Source of the DNA: Bacteroidales bacterium
GTDB taxonomy: Bacteria; Bacteroidota; Bacteroidia; Bacteroidales; UBA932
Reading direction: 5' to 3'
Assembly (NCBI GenBank): GCA_017561765.1
Contig: JAFZBM010000030.1
Span: 1 to 35,943 of the forward strand
Length of the DNA stretch: 35,943 nucleotides
Positions 17,353 through 26,378 of the stretch are shown here, one piece after another. Each line of letters begins with the position of its first letter. Position 1 is the first letter of the stretch. A model generated the notes under the pieces. It saw only the letters and a program-made list of their open reading frames with translations, ran no database searches and was not told where the DNA came from. The position numbers and the translations under genes were made by a program.

Positions 17353-18597
17353 ATGAAAAAAACAGTCTTCTTCATTCTAACGGCTTTTTCTATTCTTCTT
17401 GCAACATGCTCATGCATTAATGCGGAATACATTCCGGGAGACGACAATCCCTACACCCCATTGTCCCTGTCCACCAGGCAGCAGGAAATGCTTAACACGG
17501 GACATAAGTTTTCGTTCGAATTCCTTGACCGCATTGAAAAGGACTCTCCCGGTGAAGATTATGTCATCTCCCCTCTCAGCATGCAAATCCTGCTTGGCAT
17601 GATCCTCAACGGGGCACAGGGCAAGACGGCTGAAGAGATATGCTCCGTGCTCGGCTATGGGAAGGAAAGCACGGCCGAGGTGAATGAATTCTGCCTCGCG
17701 ATGCTGACCCAGCTCCCTGGTCTTGACAAAAAGACCAAACTCTCGATGGCCAATTCCATCTTTGTCGACAAAGGCTATGATCTGCTGAATTCCTACAAGG
17801 CAACGGTCAAGAAGTACTACGACGCAGAAATAGACAATCTCGATTTCAACGACACCAAGGGTTCGGCGGACATAATCAACAAATGGTGTTCCGACCATAC
17901 CAACGGGCTCATCCCGAAAATACTCGACGAAGTTTCTCCCGCCATGCTGTGCTACCTGCTCAACGCAATGTATTTCAAAGGCGAATGGGTGAACAAATTC
18001 AACGCGAACAGTACAAGGGACGAGGCATTTTACCGGGATGGCAAAGAGTGTCGCAAAGTACCCATGATGTATAATTACCGCAAGTTCGGTTATACTGAAA
18101 ACGATTTGTTCCAGGCTGTTTCCCTTCCCTACGGGAACAGTGTTTTTTCCATGACTGTTCTCCTCCCGAAGTCCAAGCACAATACGGAAGAAATCACCGG
18201 ATACCTCAAGGCCAACGGATGGAGGTCAGTTGCGGGCAGCATGTTTTCCAGAAACGTGGATCTCAGCCTGCCCCGTTTCGAGACCAAGTATCACAAGAAT
18301 CTTAACGAACTGCTCTCAAAGATGGGGATGCCTCTGTCCTTCACTGGCGGCGCCGACTTTTCATTGATGTCTCCCGATGCCCTCAAACTCAGCTTCGTAC
18401 AGCAGGATGCGGTTATTAAGGTCGACGAAGAGGGGGCCGAAGCCGCAGCCGTATCAAGCGCCGGTATGGAGAAGACCACGGCAATTCCCCAAGATCCGCC
18501 CGTGGTGTTCAGGGCCGACCATCCTTTCATTTATGTAATATCCGAAGCCGGCAGCGGCGCAATTCTCTTTGCCGGACGATACAGCGCCTTCAAATAG
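17353..18597 (+). CDS. Serpin family protease inhibitor, lipoprotein
   Basis: This 414-aa protein is a serine/cysteine protease inhibitor of the serpin fold. An N-terminal lipoprotein signal with C19 or C21 (LLATCSC) suggests surface anchoring. Family landmarks are SPLSMQILLGMILNGAQGKTAEEI, NAMYFKGEW and the C-terminal HPFIYVISEAGSGAILFAGR. The reactive-centre hinge EEGAEAAAVSS is intact with small residues, so it should be a true inhibitor; the scissile region is around MEKTTA. Layout resembles Bacteroidetes serpins such as Tannerella miropin. The ATG at 17353 is chosen over an upstream TTG frame that lacks a signal. It leads a four-gene run; its promoter is not clear (a GATATTTG sits at 17297-17304). 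Confidence 0.92.
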   Translation: MKKTVFFILTAFSILLATCSCINAEYIPGDDNPYTPLSLSTRQQEMLNTGHKFSFEFLDRIEKDSPGEDYVISPLSMQILLGMILNGAQGKTAEEICSVLGYGKESTAEVNEFCLAMLTQLPGLDKKTKLSMANSIFVDKGYDLLNSYKATVKKYYDAEIDNLDFNDTKGSADIINKWCSDHTNGLIPKILDEVSPAMLCYLLNAMYFKGEWVNKFNANSTRDEAFYRDGKECRKVPMMYNYRKFGYTENDLFQAVSLPYGNSVFSMTVLLPKSKHNTEEITGYLKANGWRSVAGSMFSRNVDLSLPRFETKYHKNLNELLSKMGMPLSFTGGADFSLMSPDALKLSFVQQDAVIKVDEEGAEAAAVSSAGMEKTTAIPQDPPVVFRADHPFIYVISEAGSGAILFAGRYSAFK

Positions 18598-18599
18598 TC

Positions 18600-19544
18600 A
18601 TGCAAAAAATCTGTTCCCTGCTCTTCACCGTTCTGGTATCCGCCTCGCTCGGAGCCCAGAATCTTACCGGTACTTACATGGTTGCGCAGCGCGATACCTG
18701 CGACCTCTACATTGATTATTACAGCCCGGCCGAAGGCTCCGTCACTCAGATTGACGGTATCGACAAGCCCACCATTCTTTTCGCTTTCGGCGGCGGATTC
18801 ATAACCGGTAGCCGTAACGATTCATACTATTTCCCATGGTTCAAACTGCTTACCGAAGATGGCTACGGAGTGGTTTCCGTGGATTACAGGCTCGGGCTGA
18901 AAGGGGTGCCGATGAAATTCGACCTGTTTCATATAACCCAGAGTGCCAGAAAAACAAAAAAGGCGGTCGACATGGGTGTGGAAGACGTATTTGCGGCCAT
19001 CCGTTATATTGCCGACCACTCCGGAGAATTGGGCATAGATCCGTACAATATAGTCATTTCCGGCAGTTCCGCCGGAGCTATGATATCCCTCAGCTGCGCC
19101 CTTGAGACCTGCAGCCCCACAGTCCGCACTGCAATCCTGCCCCAGGGGTTCAAATTCAAGGGCGTGATGTCCTTTGCGGGAGCCATCATGTCCGACAGCG
19201 GTCTTCCCTCATATCAGTCCGAACCGGCGCCGCACCTTCTCTTCCACGGCACCGTAGACGACGCAGTGACCTATACCAAGTTGTCTTTCGGAAAACTGGG
19301 CGTCTATGGCAGCAGTTCCTTGGTGAAAGATGTATTCGCCAAGAAAGGTTATGTTTACAATATTTTCCGTTACCTCGGCCATACTCACGACGTCGCCGGC
19401 AGCATGATGCAGACCTGGCCCGAGCAGAAGCGTTTTCTGGAGGACAATGTTATTGCCGGCAAGCGGAGAGTGCTTGACGCTACGCTCGACGATCCCGGAA
19501 TGCCCGTTTGGAATAATATCACCCTTGACGACATATACAAATAG
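18600..19544 (+). CDS. Secreted alpha/beta-hydrolase (esterase/lipase-like)
   Basis: This 314-aa protein has a Sec signal peptide (cleavage likely after SLGA, before QN). The oxyanion region is FAFGGGF, an HGG-like variant of the hormone-sensitive-lipase/BD-FAE class. The nucleophile elbow is GSSAG with Ser157, and the likely catalytic His is in YLGHTHD; an Asp in HGTVDDAVT completes the triad. It probably hydrolyses carboxyl esters, such as acetylated or feruloylated sugars, given the neighbouring glycosidase-like gene; substrate is inference. It starts two bases after the serpin stop. Confidence 0.85.
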   Translation: MQKICSLLFTVLVSASLGAQNLTGTYMVAQRDTCDLYIDYYSPAEGSVTQIDGIDKPTILFAFGGGFITGSRNDSYYFPWFKLLTEDGYGVVSVDYRLGLKGVPMKFDLFHITQSARKTKKAVDMGVEDVFAAIRYIADHSGELGIDPYNIVISGSSAGAMISLSCALETCSPTVRTAILPQGFKFKGVMSFAGAIMSDSGLPSYQSEPAPHLLFHGTVDDAVTYTKLSFGKLGVYGSSSLVKDVFAKKGYVYNIFRYLGHTHDVAGSMMQTWPEQKRFLEDNVIAGKRRVLDATLDDPGMPVWNNITLDDIYK

Positions 19545-19547
19545 ACC

Positions 19548-20618
19548 ATGAAGAAAACCCTGCTTATTACAATGGCGGCAGCCTTGCTTTGCGCCTGCAC
19601 GACTACTCCTGAAGGCCCCTGGAGTTCAGAAAAAGCCAACGAGTGGTACGGACAGCAGCCATGGCTGTCGGGCTGCAATTATATTCCGTCCAACGCCATC
19701 AACCAGATAGAAATGTGGAGCGCCGACACCTGGTCTCCCGAGCTCATCGACACCGAATTAAGCTGGGCTGACGAACTGGGATTCAACACGATGCGCGTAT
19801 TCCTCAGCAGCGTGGTTTACGCCAACGACCCCGACGGGTTCAAATCGAGGATGGACGAATTCCTGAAGATTTGCGACCGCTATGACATAATGCCTATGTT
19901 CGTTTTCTTCGATGATTGCTGGGATCCGGAATCGGCATACGGTCCCCAGCGGGCGCCCAAGCCGGGCATACACAACTCCGGCTGGGTTCAGGACCCCTCG
20001 AAAGCCCGTCGGGCCGACACTACGGTAACATATCCTGAACTGGAGAAGTACGTCACCGATATCCTGTGTACTTTCGGACATGACAACCGCATCCTGATGT
20101 GGGACCTGTACAATGAACCGGGCAACAGCGGCTATGGAGACAGCAGCCTTCCCCTTGTAAAGAATGTATTCAGATGGGCACGCAAAGCGGCACCGGCGCA
20201 GCCGCTGACCATGGGCGTCTGGAACAGTTCCCTGCCCGTCCTGAACGCTGTCCAACTGGACAATTCGGACATAATTTCCTATCATGACTACGGCAAGCCG
20301 GAGCACATGCAGGCGACCATCGACACTCTCAAGACCAGGGGGCGTCCCCTGGTATGCACAGAATACATGGCACGTACGCGCGGAAGCCTTTTCTCCAATG
20401 TGATGCCCCTCCTGAAAGAGAATAACGTGGCGGCAGTCAACTGGGGATTCGTATCCGGCAAGACCAATACCATTTTCGAATGGGACACTCCCCTGCCCGG
20501 CATTGAAGAACCCGAAGTGTGGTTCCACGATATTTTCCGCACCGACCATACACCGTTCGACGAGACTGAGATAGAGATAATTAAACGATGCAACGATGCC
20601 GTCGTTCCTGCAAATTGA
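19548..20618 (+). CDS. GH5-like glycoside hydrolase, lipoprotein
   Basis: This 356-aa protein has a lipoprotein signal (LCAC, C17) and a single TIM-barrel domain of the cellulase (GH5, clan GH-A) type. The general acid is probably Glu190 in the NE motif of DLYNEPGNS and the nucleophile Glu272 in VCTEYMAR; the spacing fits the clan. Other landmarks are WADELGFNTMRVF and ISYHDYG. Related Bacteroides proteins are annotated as cellulase-family or xylanase without proven substrate. It lies 3 bp after the esterase and overlaps the ABC-F gene by 23 bp. Confidence 0.85.
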   Translation: MKKTLLITMAAALLCACTTTPEGPWSSEKANEWYGQQPWLSGCNYIPSNAINQIEMWSADTWSPELIDTELSWADELGFNTMRVFLSSVVYANDPDGFKSRMDEFLKICDRYDIMPMFVFFDDCWDPESAYGPQRAPKPGIHNSGWVQDPSKARRADTTVTYPELEKYVTDILCTFGHDNRILMWDLYNEPGNSGYGDSSLPLVKNVFRWARKAAPAQPLTMGVWNSSLPVLNAVQLDNSDIISYHDYGKPEHMQATIDTLKTRGRPLVCTEYMARTRGSLFSNVMPLLKENNVAAVNWGFVSGKTNTIFEWDTPLPGIEEPEVWFHDIFRTDHTPFDETEIEIIKRCNDAVVPAN

Positions 20619-22308
20619 CAACATATCAAAGTCCTACGGCACAAAGGTTCTTTTCGACCACATAGGATTCAACATCAACGAGGGCGACAAAATCGCCCTC
20701 GTGGCGCCCAACGGCACAGGCAAGACCTCGCTCCTGCGCATCCTCGCAGGTAAGGACAAGTCCGATTCGGGAGGGAAGATTACTTTTCTCAAGGACATAC
20801 GCATTTCCTTCCTGGAGCAGGAATACGATTTCAATCCCTCACTGACCATAGGGGAACAACTCCATTCCGACGATGCACAGGTGCAGTTGAACCAGAAGCG
20901 CATACTTGACGAGCTGGGGCTGTCTCCCGACAAATGCATGGGAGAGCTGTCCGGCGGCGAGATCAAGCGCGTGGCGATAGCCGGAATGCTCGCTTCCGAC
21001 GCGGAGTTCCTCATAATGGACGAGCCGACCAACCACCTCGACCTGGATGCCATAGAATATCTGGAAAACGCCCTCAAGCGATCCCGTTGCACGCTCTTCA
21101 TGGTTTCGCACGACAGGTACTTTCTGGACAGGGTATGCAACACCGTCATGGAAATGGACCGCGGCGCCATTTACATCTACAAAGGAGACTACGAAAACTT
21201 CCTGACCAAACGCACCGAACGCATAAGCAATTACAACGCCGAAACCGACAGGGTGCGGAACATCCTGCGGCGCGAGCTGGAGTGGATTCACGCCACGCCC
21301 TGCGCCCGAAGCGGCAAGGCCAAATACCGCAAACAAGCTTTTCTTGAACTTAAGGAGAGAGCATCCAACGCATATTCAGTCAGCAACATAACCATGGAAG
21401 GCCTTTCCGGCGGAGGATATCTTGGCAAGCAAGTCATCGACTGCAAAGACCTCTCGTTCTCGTTCGGGGACAAGCCGATAGTAAGCCATTTCAGCTATAA
21501 CTTCCAGCGCTACGAGCGTGTCGGAATCGTCGGAGGAAACGGCATAGGCAAGAGCACTTTCCTGGACCTGCTGGCATACAGCGACCTGCCGTCCGTCAAG
21601 CGCGGCGAATCGGTCCGCATAGGCTACTACCGCCAGCAGGGTATTGAGTTCAGAGAGGGCGATACAGTCATGGAGACTGTGCCCGATACACGCCTGCTCG
21701 AGAAATTCCTCTTCCCCCATGAGATGTGGAACAACCCTGTCAGCCGCCTGTCGGGAGGCGAGAAACGGCGCCTGTATCTTCTCACGGTCCTGATGCAGGA
21801 GCCCAATCTGCTCATACTCGACGAACCGACAAACGACCTCGACATAGTCACCCTCAACATACTTGAAGAGTACTTGCTGGAATTCAAGGGCAGCCTAATC
21901 ATAGTGACTCACGACAGGCATTTCCTGGATCGTCTTGCCGACCATCTCTTCGTGTTCTGCGGCAACGGGGTTATCAAGGATTTCATAGGCGGATACAGCG
22001 CTTACCGCACGTTCATCAGCGATATGCGAAAGGAAGAGAAGGCCAGGGCGGCCGCGGCGACGCCAAAGGCACCGGCGAAAGAGAAGGCGGCGGCGCCCCG
22101 CAAGCTGAGCTGGAAGGAAAGGAAGGAGATGGAGCAGCTGGAAGCCGACCTGGAAGCGCTTGGCGCGGAGCAGAAAGAACTGGAGGCTCTTCTGAACGGC
22201 GGCACTGATGATTACCAGCGAATCACTGAAGCCTCGGCCCGCTACGAAGCGGTCCGTTCTGAAATCGACACGAAAGAGACACGCTGGCTCGAACTCAGCG
22301 AGATTTAG
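20596..22308 (+). CDS. ABC-F family ATPase (Uup-like)
   Basis: This 570-aa protein has two ABC domains and no membrane segment. The first Walker A is APNGTGKT (37-44) with signature LSGGEIKR; the second is GGNGIGKST with LSGGEKRRL. Between them lies the P-site tRNA-interaction linker. The C-terminus is a Lys/Ala-rich stretch followed by a predicted coiled coil (LEADLEALGAEQKELEAL), as in Uup. ABC-F proteins act on the ribosome or in replication-linked processes; a translation factor role is most likely and antibiotic protection is possible but not indicated. The start lies inside the GH5-like gene (23-bp overlap). Its stop is one base from the stop of the convergent DUF5722 gene. Confidence 0.9.
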   Translation: MPSFLQIDNISKSYGTKVLFDHIGFNINEGDKIALVAPNGTGKTSLLRILAGKDKSDSGGKITFLKDIRISFLEQEYDFNPSLTIGEQLHSDDAQVQLNQKRILDELGLSPDKCMGELSGGEIKRVAIAGMLASDAEFLIMDEPTNHLDLDAIEYLENALKRSRCTLFMVSHDRYFLDRVCNTVMEMDRGAIYIYKGDYENFLTKRTERISNYNAETDRVRNILRRELEWIHATPCARSGKAKYRKQAFLELKERASNAYSVSNITMEGLSGGGYLGKQVIDCKDLSFSFGDKPIVSHFSYNFQRYERVGIVGGNGIGKSTFLDLLAYSDLPSVKRGESVRIGYYRQQGIEFREGDTVMETVPDTRLLEKFLFPHEMWNNPVSRLSGGEKRRLYLLTVLMQEPNLLILDEPTNDLDIVTLNILEEYLLEFKGSLIIVTHDRHFLDRLADHLFVFCGNGVIKDFIGGYSAYRTFISDMRKEEKARAAAATPKAPAKEKAAAPRKLSWKERKEMEQLEADLEALGAEQKELEALLNGGTDDYQRITEASARYEAVRSEIDTKETRWLELSEI

Positions 22309-22309
22309 T

Positions 22310-24487
22310 CTAGAGGGTGCCGAAGATTTCAGACCAGGAGGACACTCCGATTGTAGAGAGGTAAGGGTCGAATACCGAAGATTCAGAGGCGGTGCCGGCA
22401 GCTTGCCAAACGTACCATGAAGGTTTGCGGCCGTCAGGATCTTCAGAATCGTCGCTGAACCGCCTCAAGCCGATCCTCAAACCTCCCTCGGCGCGGTTAT
22501 CCTGCCAGTTGTGCCACTGAATGCCGTCAATACCCTCAAGTGCCGCAGTCTTCTTCCATGCCCATGCTGCACCAGCCGCCTGGCGTGCCAGATCGGCTTC
22601 GGAATAGCTGGGCGAATTGGTGCCGTTTTCCGACAGGAAAAGCAGACGCTTAGACGAACCTTTGTAATAATGGGCCTTGTCCATCACCCAGGCATTGATG
22701 ACCTCAAGATTCTTGAACGTACAGTAGGAAGAATTCTCCGAGTAAGTGGCAGAGGTATCATCCTTCCAGAACTCAGGGCGGGTAAGGTTCTGGGGATATG
22801 GATGATATGCGACGCCCCAGAGAAAATCGCCTTCCGCCGAGCTCCACTTGCACAGGTCTTCGAGCAGCTTTTTGGGAGCATACTGTCCCTCCGCCTTCGC
22901 CCAGCAATGAGTGAGGGAAATCATAACCACAGCATTCTGATCGTATTTGTGGGCAATGTTGTGGCAGATACGCATGGAGCGAACATAGCTGTCCATATAG
23001 CGCAATTCCGGCTGGTCTCCCATATTTGTCCATTCCTTCTGGAAATCGACTTCATTGTGAAGTATCCAGTGATGTATACGCCCGTATTTGTCGGTAGAAT
23101 AACGTCCTGCGAGATAATCGAGAACGGCCGCATATACATTGGCAGCATTGGCCGCCGTTAGATTAGGCATACTGTAATTGCCTCCGTCGCATTCGGGATG
23201 CTTCATCAGCGGCGTAGCCTTGGAATGGGTATCGGACTGACGGTTTAGCAAGATGGCCGACACCACTATGCCACGTTTGCGGCACTCGGACATTACCCTG
23301 TCCAGCTGGCCCACGTTGCCGGAGTCCATATAATAGGTAACACCTCCGAACTTATGTTCAATTGAATAATTGCCGCTGCGTTGAGTATTGACAATGGAAT
23401 TCAGTACGATATTCACCGTAACGCTCGTAATGCCAAGATCATCCAGATCGGAAAGGTTATTGTTGACTATGAAGCCGCCCAGGCCCTTCTTACTCTTGGG
23501 CGAGACGGCCGCAGGCGCTCCTGAAACAACAATTTCATCGGCATAACGAGCGTGCGAGCAAAGCTCATGCTTACCCCCCTCGGCACGAACAACGGCGAAT
23601 CGAGACAGCACCCTGTCGTAAGCCGGCAATCCGTCGCGGGCGACGAAACGCGGCAGTGTAACATTGAAACTGCTTCCGTTAATCTCCACAAGCCCGCTGA
23701 ACGAACTGATCTCTGTCAGACTCTCCCACGGACCGATATCGGCTAAATAATACTTTCCGCCGTCAGTGCGACCGCTGACAGTAACATCAGAGGCACCGAC
23801 CTTTACGCTTGTTAAAGAACATGGATATGTCTTGACAAGGTAATTAGAGATGCGTTCGGCTTCGGCTTCTTTACCCTGGGCTTTACTGAGTTCCTCTTCG
23901 TATGCCGCCAGCTCTTCCGCATTCATCTCCCTGACCTGAAGGTTCTTGATATGGAGAATGACATTCTTTTTTGTTCCGAAGTCAAAGCGGAGGAACTCCC
24001 CTGCCGATCCCCAGCCGAATGTGCTGCGATCGGCAGCCAGGCTGCAACTGTATGTATTCCAATTGCTCCCCACGGTCGAAGGGATGGCCCCGAAATGACG
24101 CGAACGTGCCTCGGCAAGGGTGTTGCCGTAAAAAATCTGCAGGTCATTCACGCCGGCGTTGCACTGATAATCGAAGCTGAGCATCCTGTGTTCGGGCTCG
24201 AGGGTAACCGGGAGACCGGCCGTGAAGATATAAGGATCGGTGCCGGTAGTCGTCAGAAGCCATTCGCCGGCATTTTCATCATACGACATGGTCATGTCGT
24301 AGATATTCTTGCTGACGAACGAAAGCGCTACGGGATCAACATGGCGTGGAGGTTCCGGCTCCGGTTCAGGTTCGGGCTCAGGCTCTTCTTCCTTTGGCTT
24401 GTCAGGTTCAACAGGACCGGGCACATCCGGTACGCATGCCATACACACGAGACTCAGGAGGACCGGGAGGAAACGGTTGAATACCAT
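22310..24487 (-). CDS. DUF5722-type lipoprotein, probable GH-A-like glycoside hydrolase
   Basis: This 725-aa protein starts MVFNRFLPVLLSLVCMAC, a lipoprotein signal, followed by a Pro-Glu repeat linker, a beta-sandwich region (about 50-260) and a C-terminal TIM-barrel-like domain that I recognise as DUF5722. The barrel holds an Asn-Glu pair (ILHNEVDF, Glu479) and a second Glu in LSENGTN (Glu620), 141 residues apart, as for acid and nucleophile in clan GH-A. Catalytic function is inference. The ATG at 24487 overlaps the transporter stop as TAATG; longer frames without a signal were set aside. It is the last gene of the valS-tat operon. Confidence 0.75.
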   Translation of the reverse strand: MVFNRFLPVLLSLVCMACVPDVPGPVEPDKPKEEEPEPEPEPEPEPPRHVDPVALSFVSKNIYDMTMSYDENAGEWLLTTTGTDPYIFTAGLPVTLEPEHRMLSFDYQCNAGVNDLQIFYGNTLAEARSRHFGAIPSTVGSNWNTYSCSLAADRSTFGWGSAGEFLRFDFGTKKNVILHIKNLQVREMNAEELAAYEEELSKAQGKEAEAERISNYLVKTYPCSLTSVKVGASDVTVSGRTDGGKYYLADIGPWESLTEISSFSGLVEINGSSFNVTLPRFVARDGLPAYDRVLSRFAVVRAEGGKHELCSHARYADEIVVSGAPAAVSPKSKKGLGGFIVNNNLSDLDDLGITSVTVNIVLNSIVNTQRSGNYSIEHKFGGVTYYMDSGNVGQLDRVMSECRKRGIVVSAILLNRQSDTHSKATPLMKHPECDGGNYSMPNLTAANAANVYAAVLDYLAGRYSTDKYGRIHHWILHNEVDFQKEWTNMGDQPELRYMDSYVRSMRICHNIAHKYDQNAVVMISLTHCWAKAEGQYAPKKLLEDLCKWSSAEGDFLWGVAYHPYPQNLTRPEFWKDDTSATYSENSSYCTFKNLEVINAWVMDKAHYYKGSSKRLLFLSENGTNSPSYSEADLARQAAGAAWAWKKTAALEGIDGIQWHNWQDNRAEGGLRIGLRRFSDDSEDPDGRKPSWYVWQAAGTASESSVFDPYLSTIGVSSWSEIFGTL

Positions 24488-25443
24488 TATGCAGCGTTCT
24501 TTTTCCGGTCGATGATGGAGAAGATCGTACTTACGGTCAGTCCGCTGACAATATGCCATACACCCCACCATGCGGTTATCACCAGCATGCCTCCGTGAGG
24601 AGGAAGATTCGCAAAGATGCTGGTGCCGAGCAGCAGCACCAGTCCGAGCCCGCTGTTCTGGATTCCTGTTTCTATGGTGAGGGTGCGCCTGTCGCGGAAC
24701 GGAAGCTTGAAGGCACTGCCGACTGAAAAGCCAAGAGCGAGCGCAAGCAGGTTATGGATAAGTACTATCAAGAAAATGTACTTGATACATGCAAGGAACG
24801 ATGCCCTGTTGCTCCAGAAAGAAAGCACCACCATGGCGATGAAAAATATAATGCTCAGCCACTGGAGGGGCTTCTTTAGCTTGTCTGCGACCTTTGGCAG
24901 ATACTGCGAAGTCAGGATTCCCAGGGTAAGGGGAATGCCGAGCAGGATGAATATGGTTTTGAAAACATCCCAAAGCGGTATCACCAGATGCGGCACATCA
25001 GCGCTCACGCTGGCGCAGTTGAGATACAAATTGCCGTACAGCCAGAAATTGAAAGGGGTCATGAGTATGCACAGGGCAGTACTTATGGCGGTAAGCGAAA
25101 CGGACAGTTCCACATTGGCCTTCGACAGCGAAGACATGAAATTGGAGATATTGCCGCCCGGGCATGATGCCACCAGTATCATACCCAGCGCCATGGACCA
25201 GTTGATACGCGGGCCGAGCGCCAGAGCCAGCAGGAATGTGAAAAGAGGCAGCAGGATAAGCTGGCTGCACATACCAAGAAGCACCGACTTGGGTTTGCGG
25301 AATACTTCGACAAACATCCTGGGCTTGATCCCAAGGGCTACACCGAACATGACGAAGGCAAGAACAATATTGATAGTGTTCATGCCTCCGGCGTTCAACG
25401 TTACCTGGAGTCCATCCAGGAAATCGAACACATTATTACTCAT
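24487..25443 (-). CDS. Bile acid:sodium symporter family (BASS) transporter
   Basis: This 318-aa inner-membrane protein has about nine to ten hydrophobic helices. The BASS crossover motif CPGGNISNFMSSLSKANV and the sodium-site segment ETGIQNSGLG (Glu and Gln) are both present. The family moves bile acids, pantoate, pyruvate or other organic anions with sodium; the substrate here is unknown. It overlaps the GIN-domain gene by 4 bp and the DUF5722 gene by one base. Confidence 0.9.
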   Translation of the reverse strand: MSNNVFDFLDGLQVTLNAGGMNTINIVLAFVMFGVALGIKPRMFVEVFRKPKSVLLGMCSQLILLPLFTFLLALALGPRINWSMALGMILVASCPGGNISNFMSSLSKANVELSVSLTAISTALCILMTPFNFWLYGNLYLNCASVSADVPHLVIPLWDVFKTIFILLGIPLTLGILTSQYLPKVADKLKKPLQWLSIIFFIAMVVLSFWSNRASFLACIKYIFLIVLIHNLLALALGFSVGSAFKLPFRDRRTLTIETGIQNSGLGLVLLLGTSIFANLPPHGGMLVITAWWGVWHIVSGLTVSTIFSIIDRKKNAA

Positions 25444-26375
25444 AGACTGATTGACTTGCGACCATTAAGGGCCGGGGACATAGTAGCGGAACGGATGTTC
25501 TCTATTGTCACCGCCGGGTCGTTTATAAAATTAAGGATGGAGCCGCCGTTCAAATTAACGCGCAGAGTCTTGTAAGCGGCCTCAGTAAGTTTGCATACGC
25601 TCGACATCTTCACCACGGCATCGGGAACCTCGAAGCCTGACGCATCGACCTCTGACGTGCCGTTGATGTCAAAATCCGCCATAACGCCGCTTCCCGAAAT
25701 GCTCATGGTACAATTGGCCTTGGTATGTACGGTCAGCACTTCAGTAGTACAAAGCGACACCACTTTGGATGTACCCTGAAGATTGTATATGGAATGGGCA
25801 GACTGCTGCTCCACTATCTTGATCTGCGCCGAATTGGAAGCCTGAACGTTACAGTCGTTGCAGGTCACGTCGATATCGGCGGACGCCTTGTTCTGCACAT
25901 TAAGGTTGAAAGACAAGGAGCTGACCTTCAGCGACTTGATACTTGATGAACCGGACAGGGTGAAACTTACCCTGGCCTTGTCGAACAAATCCTCCGTATT
26001 CAGCAGGACAGCCTTGTCCGTCAGGGTGACGCTCTGGAGCAGGTCAGGAACGTAAATCACGGCCGAGAACTCGGGATCCGGAGTCCCCTTTCCCTTGAAC
26101 TGACGCTTCACTTCCGAAGGGACTTTGCGCTCGGCAAGCGAGATCACAAGAGACGAGCCCTTGACTTCACATGTAACATAGTCAATATAGGCTTCTTCCA
26201 CCGACAGGAGCGCCCTGTAGTCGGCGCCCCTCACCAGGCTGACGCTGAACGGGCCGGACACCTCAACCCCGAGAAAAGGGGCGAGATTGCGGCTGTACTG
26301 TCGCGTAGCGGCCGCGGTTTCCATGCCCGGGAAGAGCAGGAATCCGCATAGAAGGCTGATAATCAACTTTTTCAT
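25440..26375 (-). CDS. GIN-domain (DUF2807) exported protein
   Basis: This 311-aa protein has a signal peptide (MKKLIISLLCGFLLFPG, cleavage near TAAA). It then forms a repetitive beta-helix-like region rich in small residues and strands such as SFNLNVQNKASADIDV and MSISGSGVMADFDINGTSEVDASGF. This is the pattern of the putative auto-transporter adhesin head GIN domain (pfam10988), common in Bacteroidetes. Function is not established; surface or periplasmic location is likely. It lies 3 bp after an ABC-F gene. Confidence 0.82.
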   Translation of the reverse strand: MKKLIISLLCGFLLFPGMETAAATRQYSRNLAPFLGVEVSGPFSVSLVRGADYRALLSVEEAYIDYVTCEVKGSSLVISLAERKVPSEVKRQFKGKGTPDPEFSAVIYVPDLLQSVTLTDKAVLLNTEDLFDKARVSFTLSGSSSIKSLKVSSLSFNLNVQNKASADIDVTCNDCNVQASNSAQIKIVEQQSAHSIYNLQGTSKVVSLCTTEVLTVHTKANCTMSISGSGVMADFDINGTSEVDASGFEVPDAVVKMSSVCKLTEAAYKTLRVNLNGGSILNFINDPAVTIENIRSATMSPALNGRKSISL

Positions 26376-26378
26376 AAT

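Noticed and set aside
24340-24440. CCGGAA/CTCAGG-like repeats as a possible tandem repeat array
   Set aside because: They are simply codons of the Pro-Glu linker in the DUF5722 lipoprotein.
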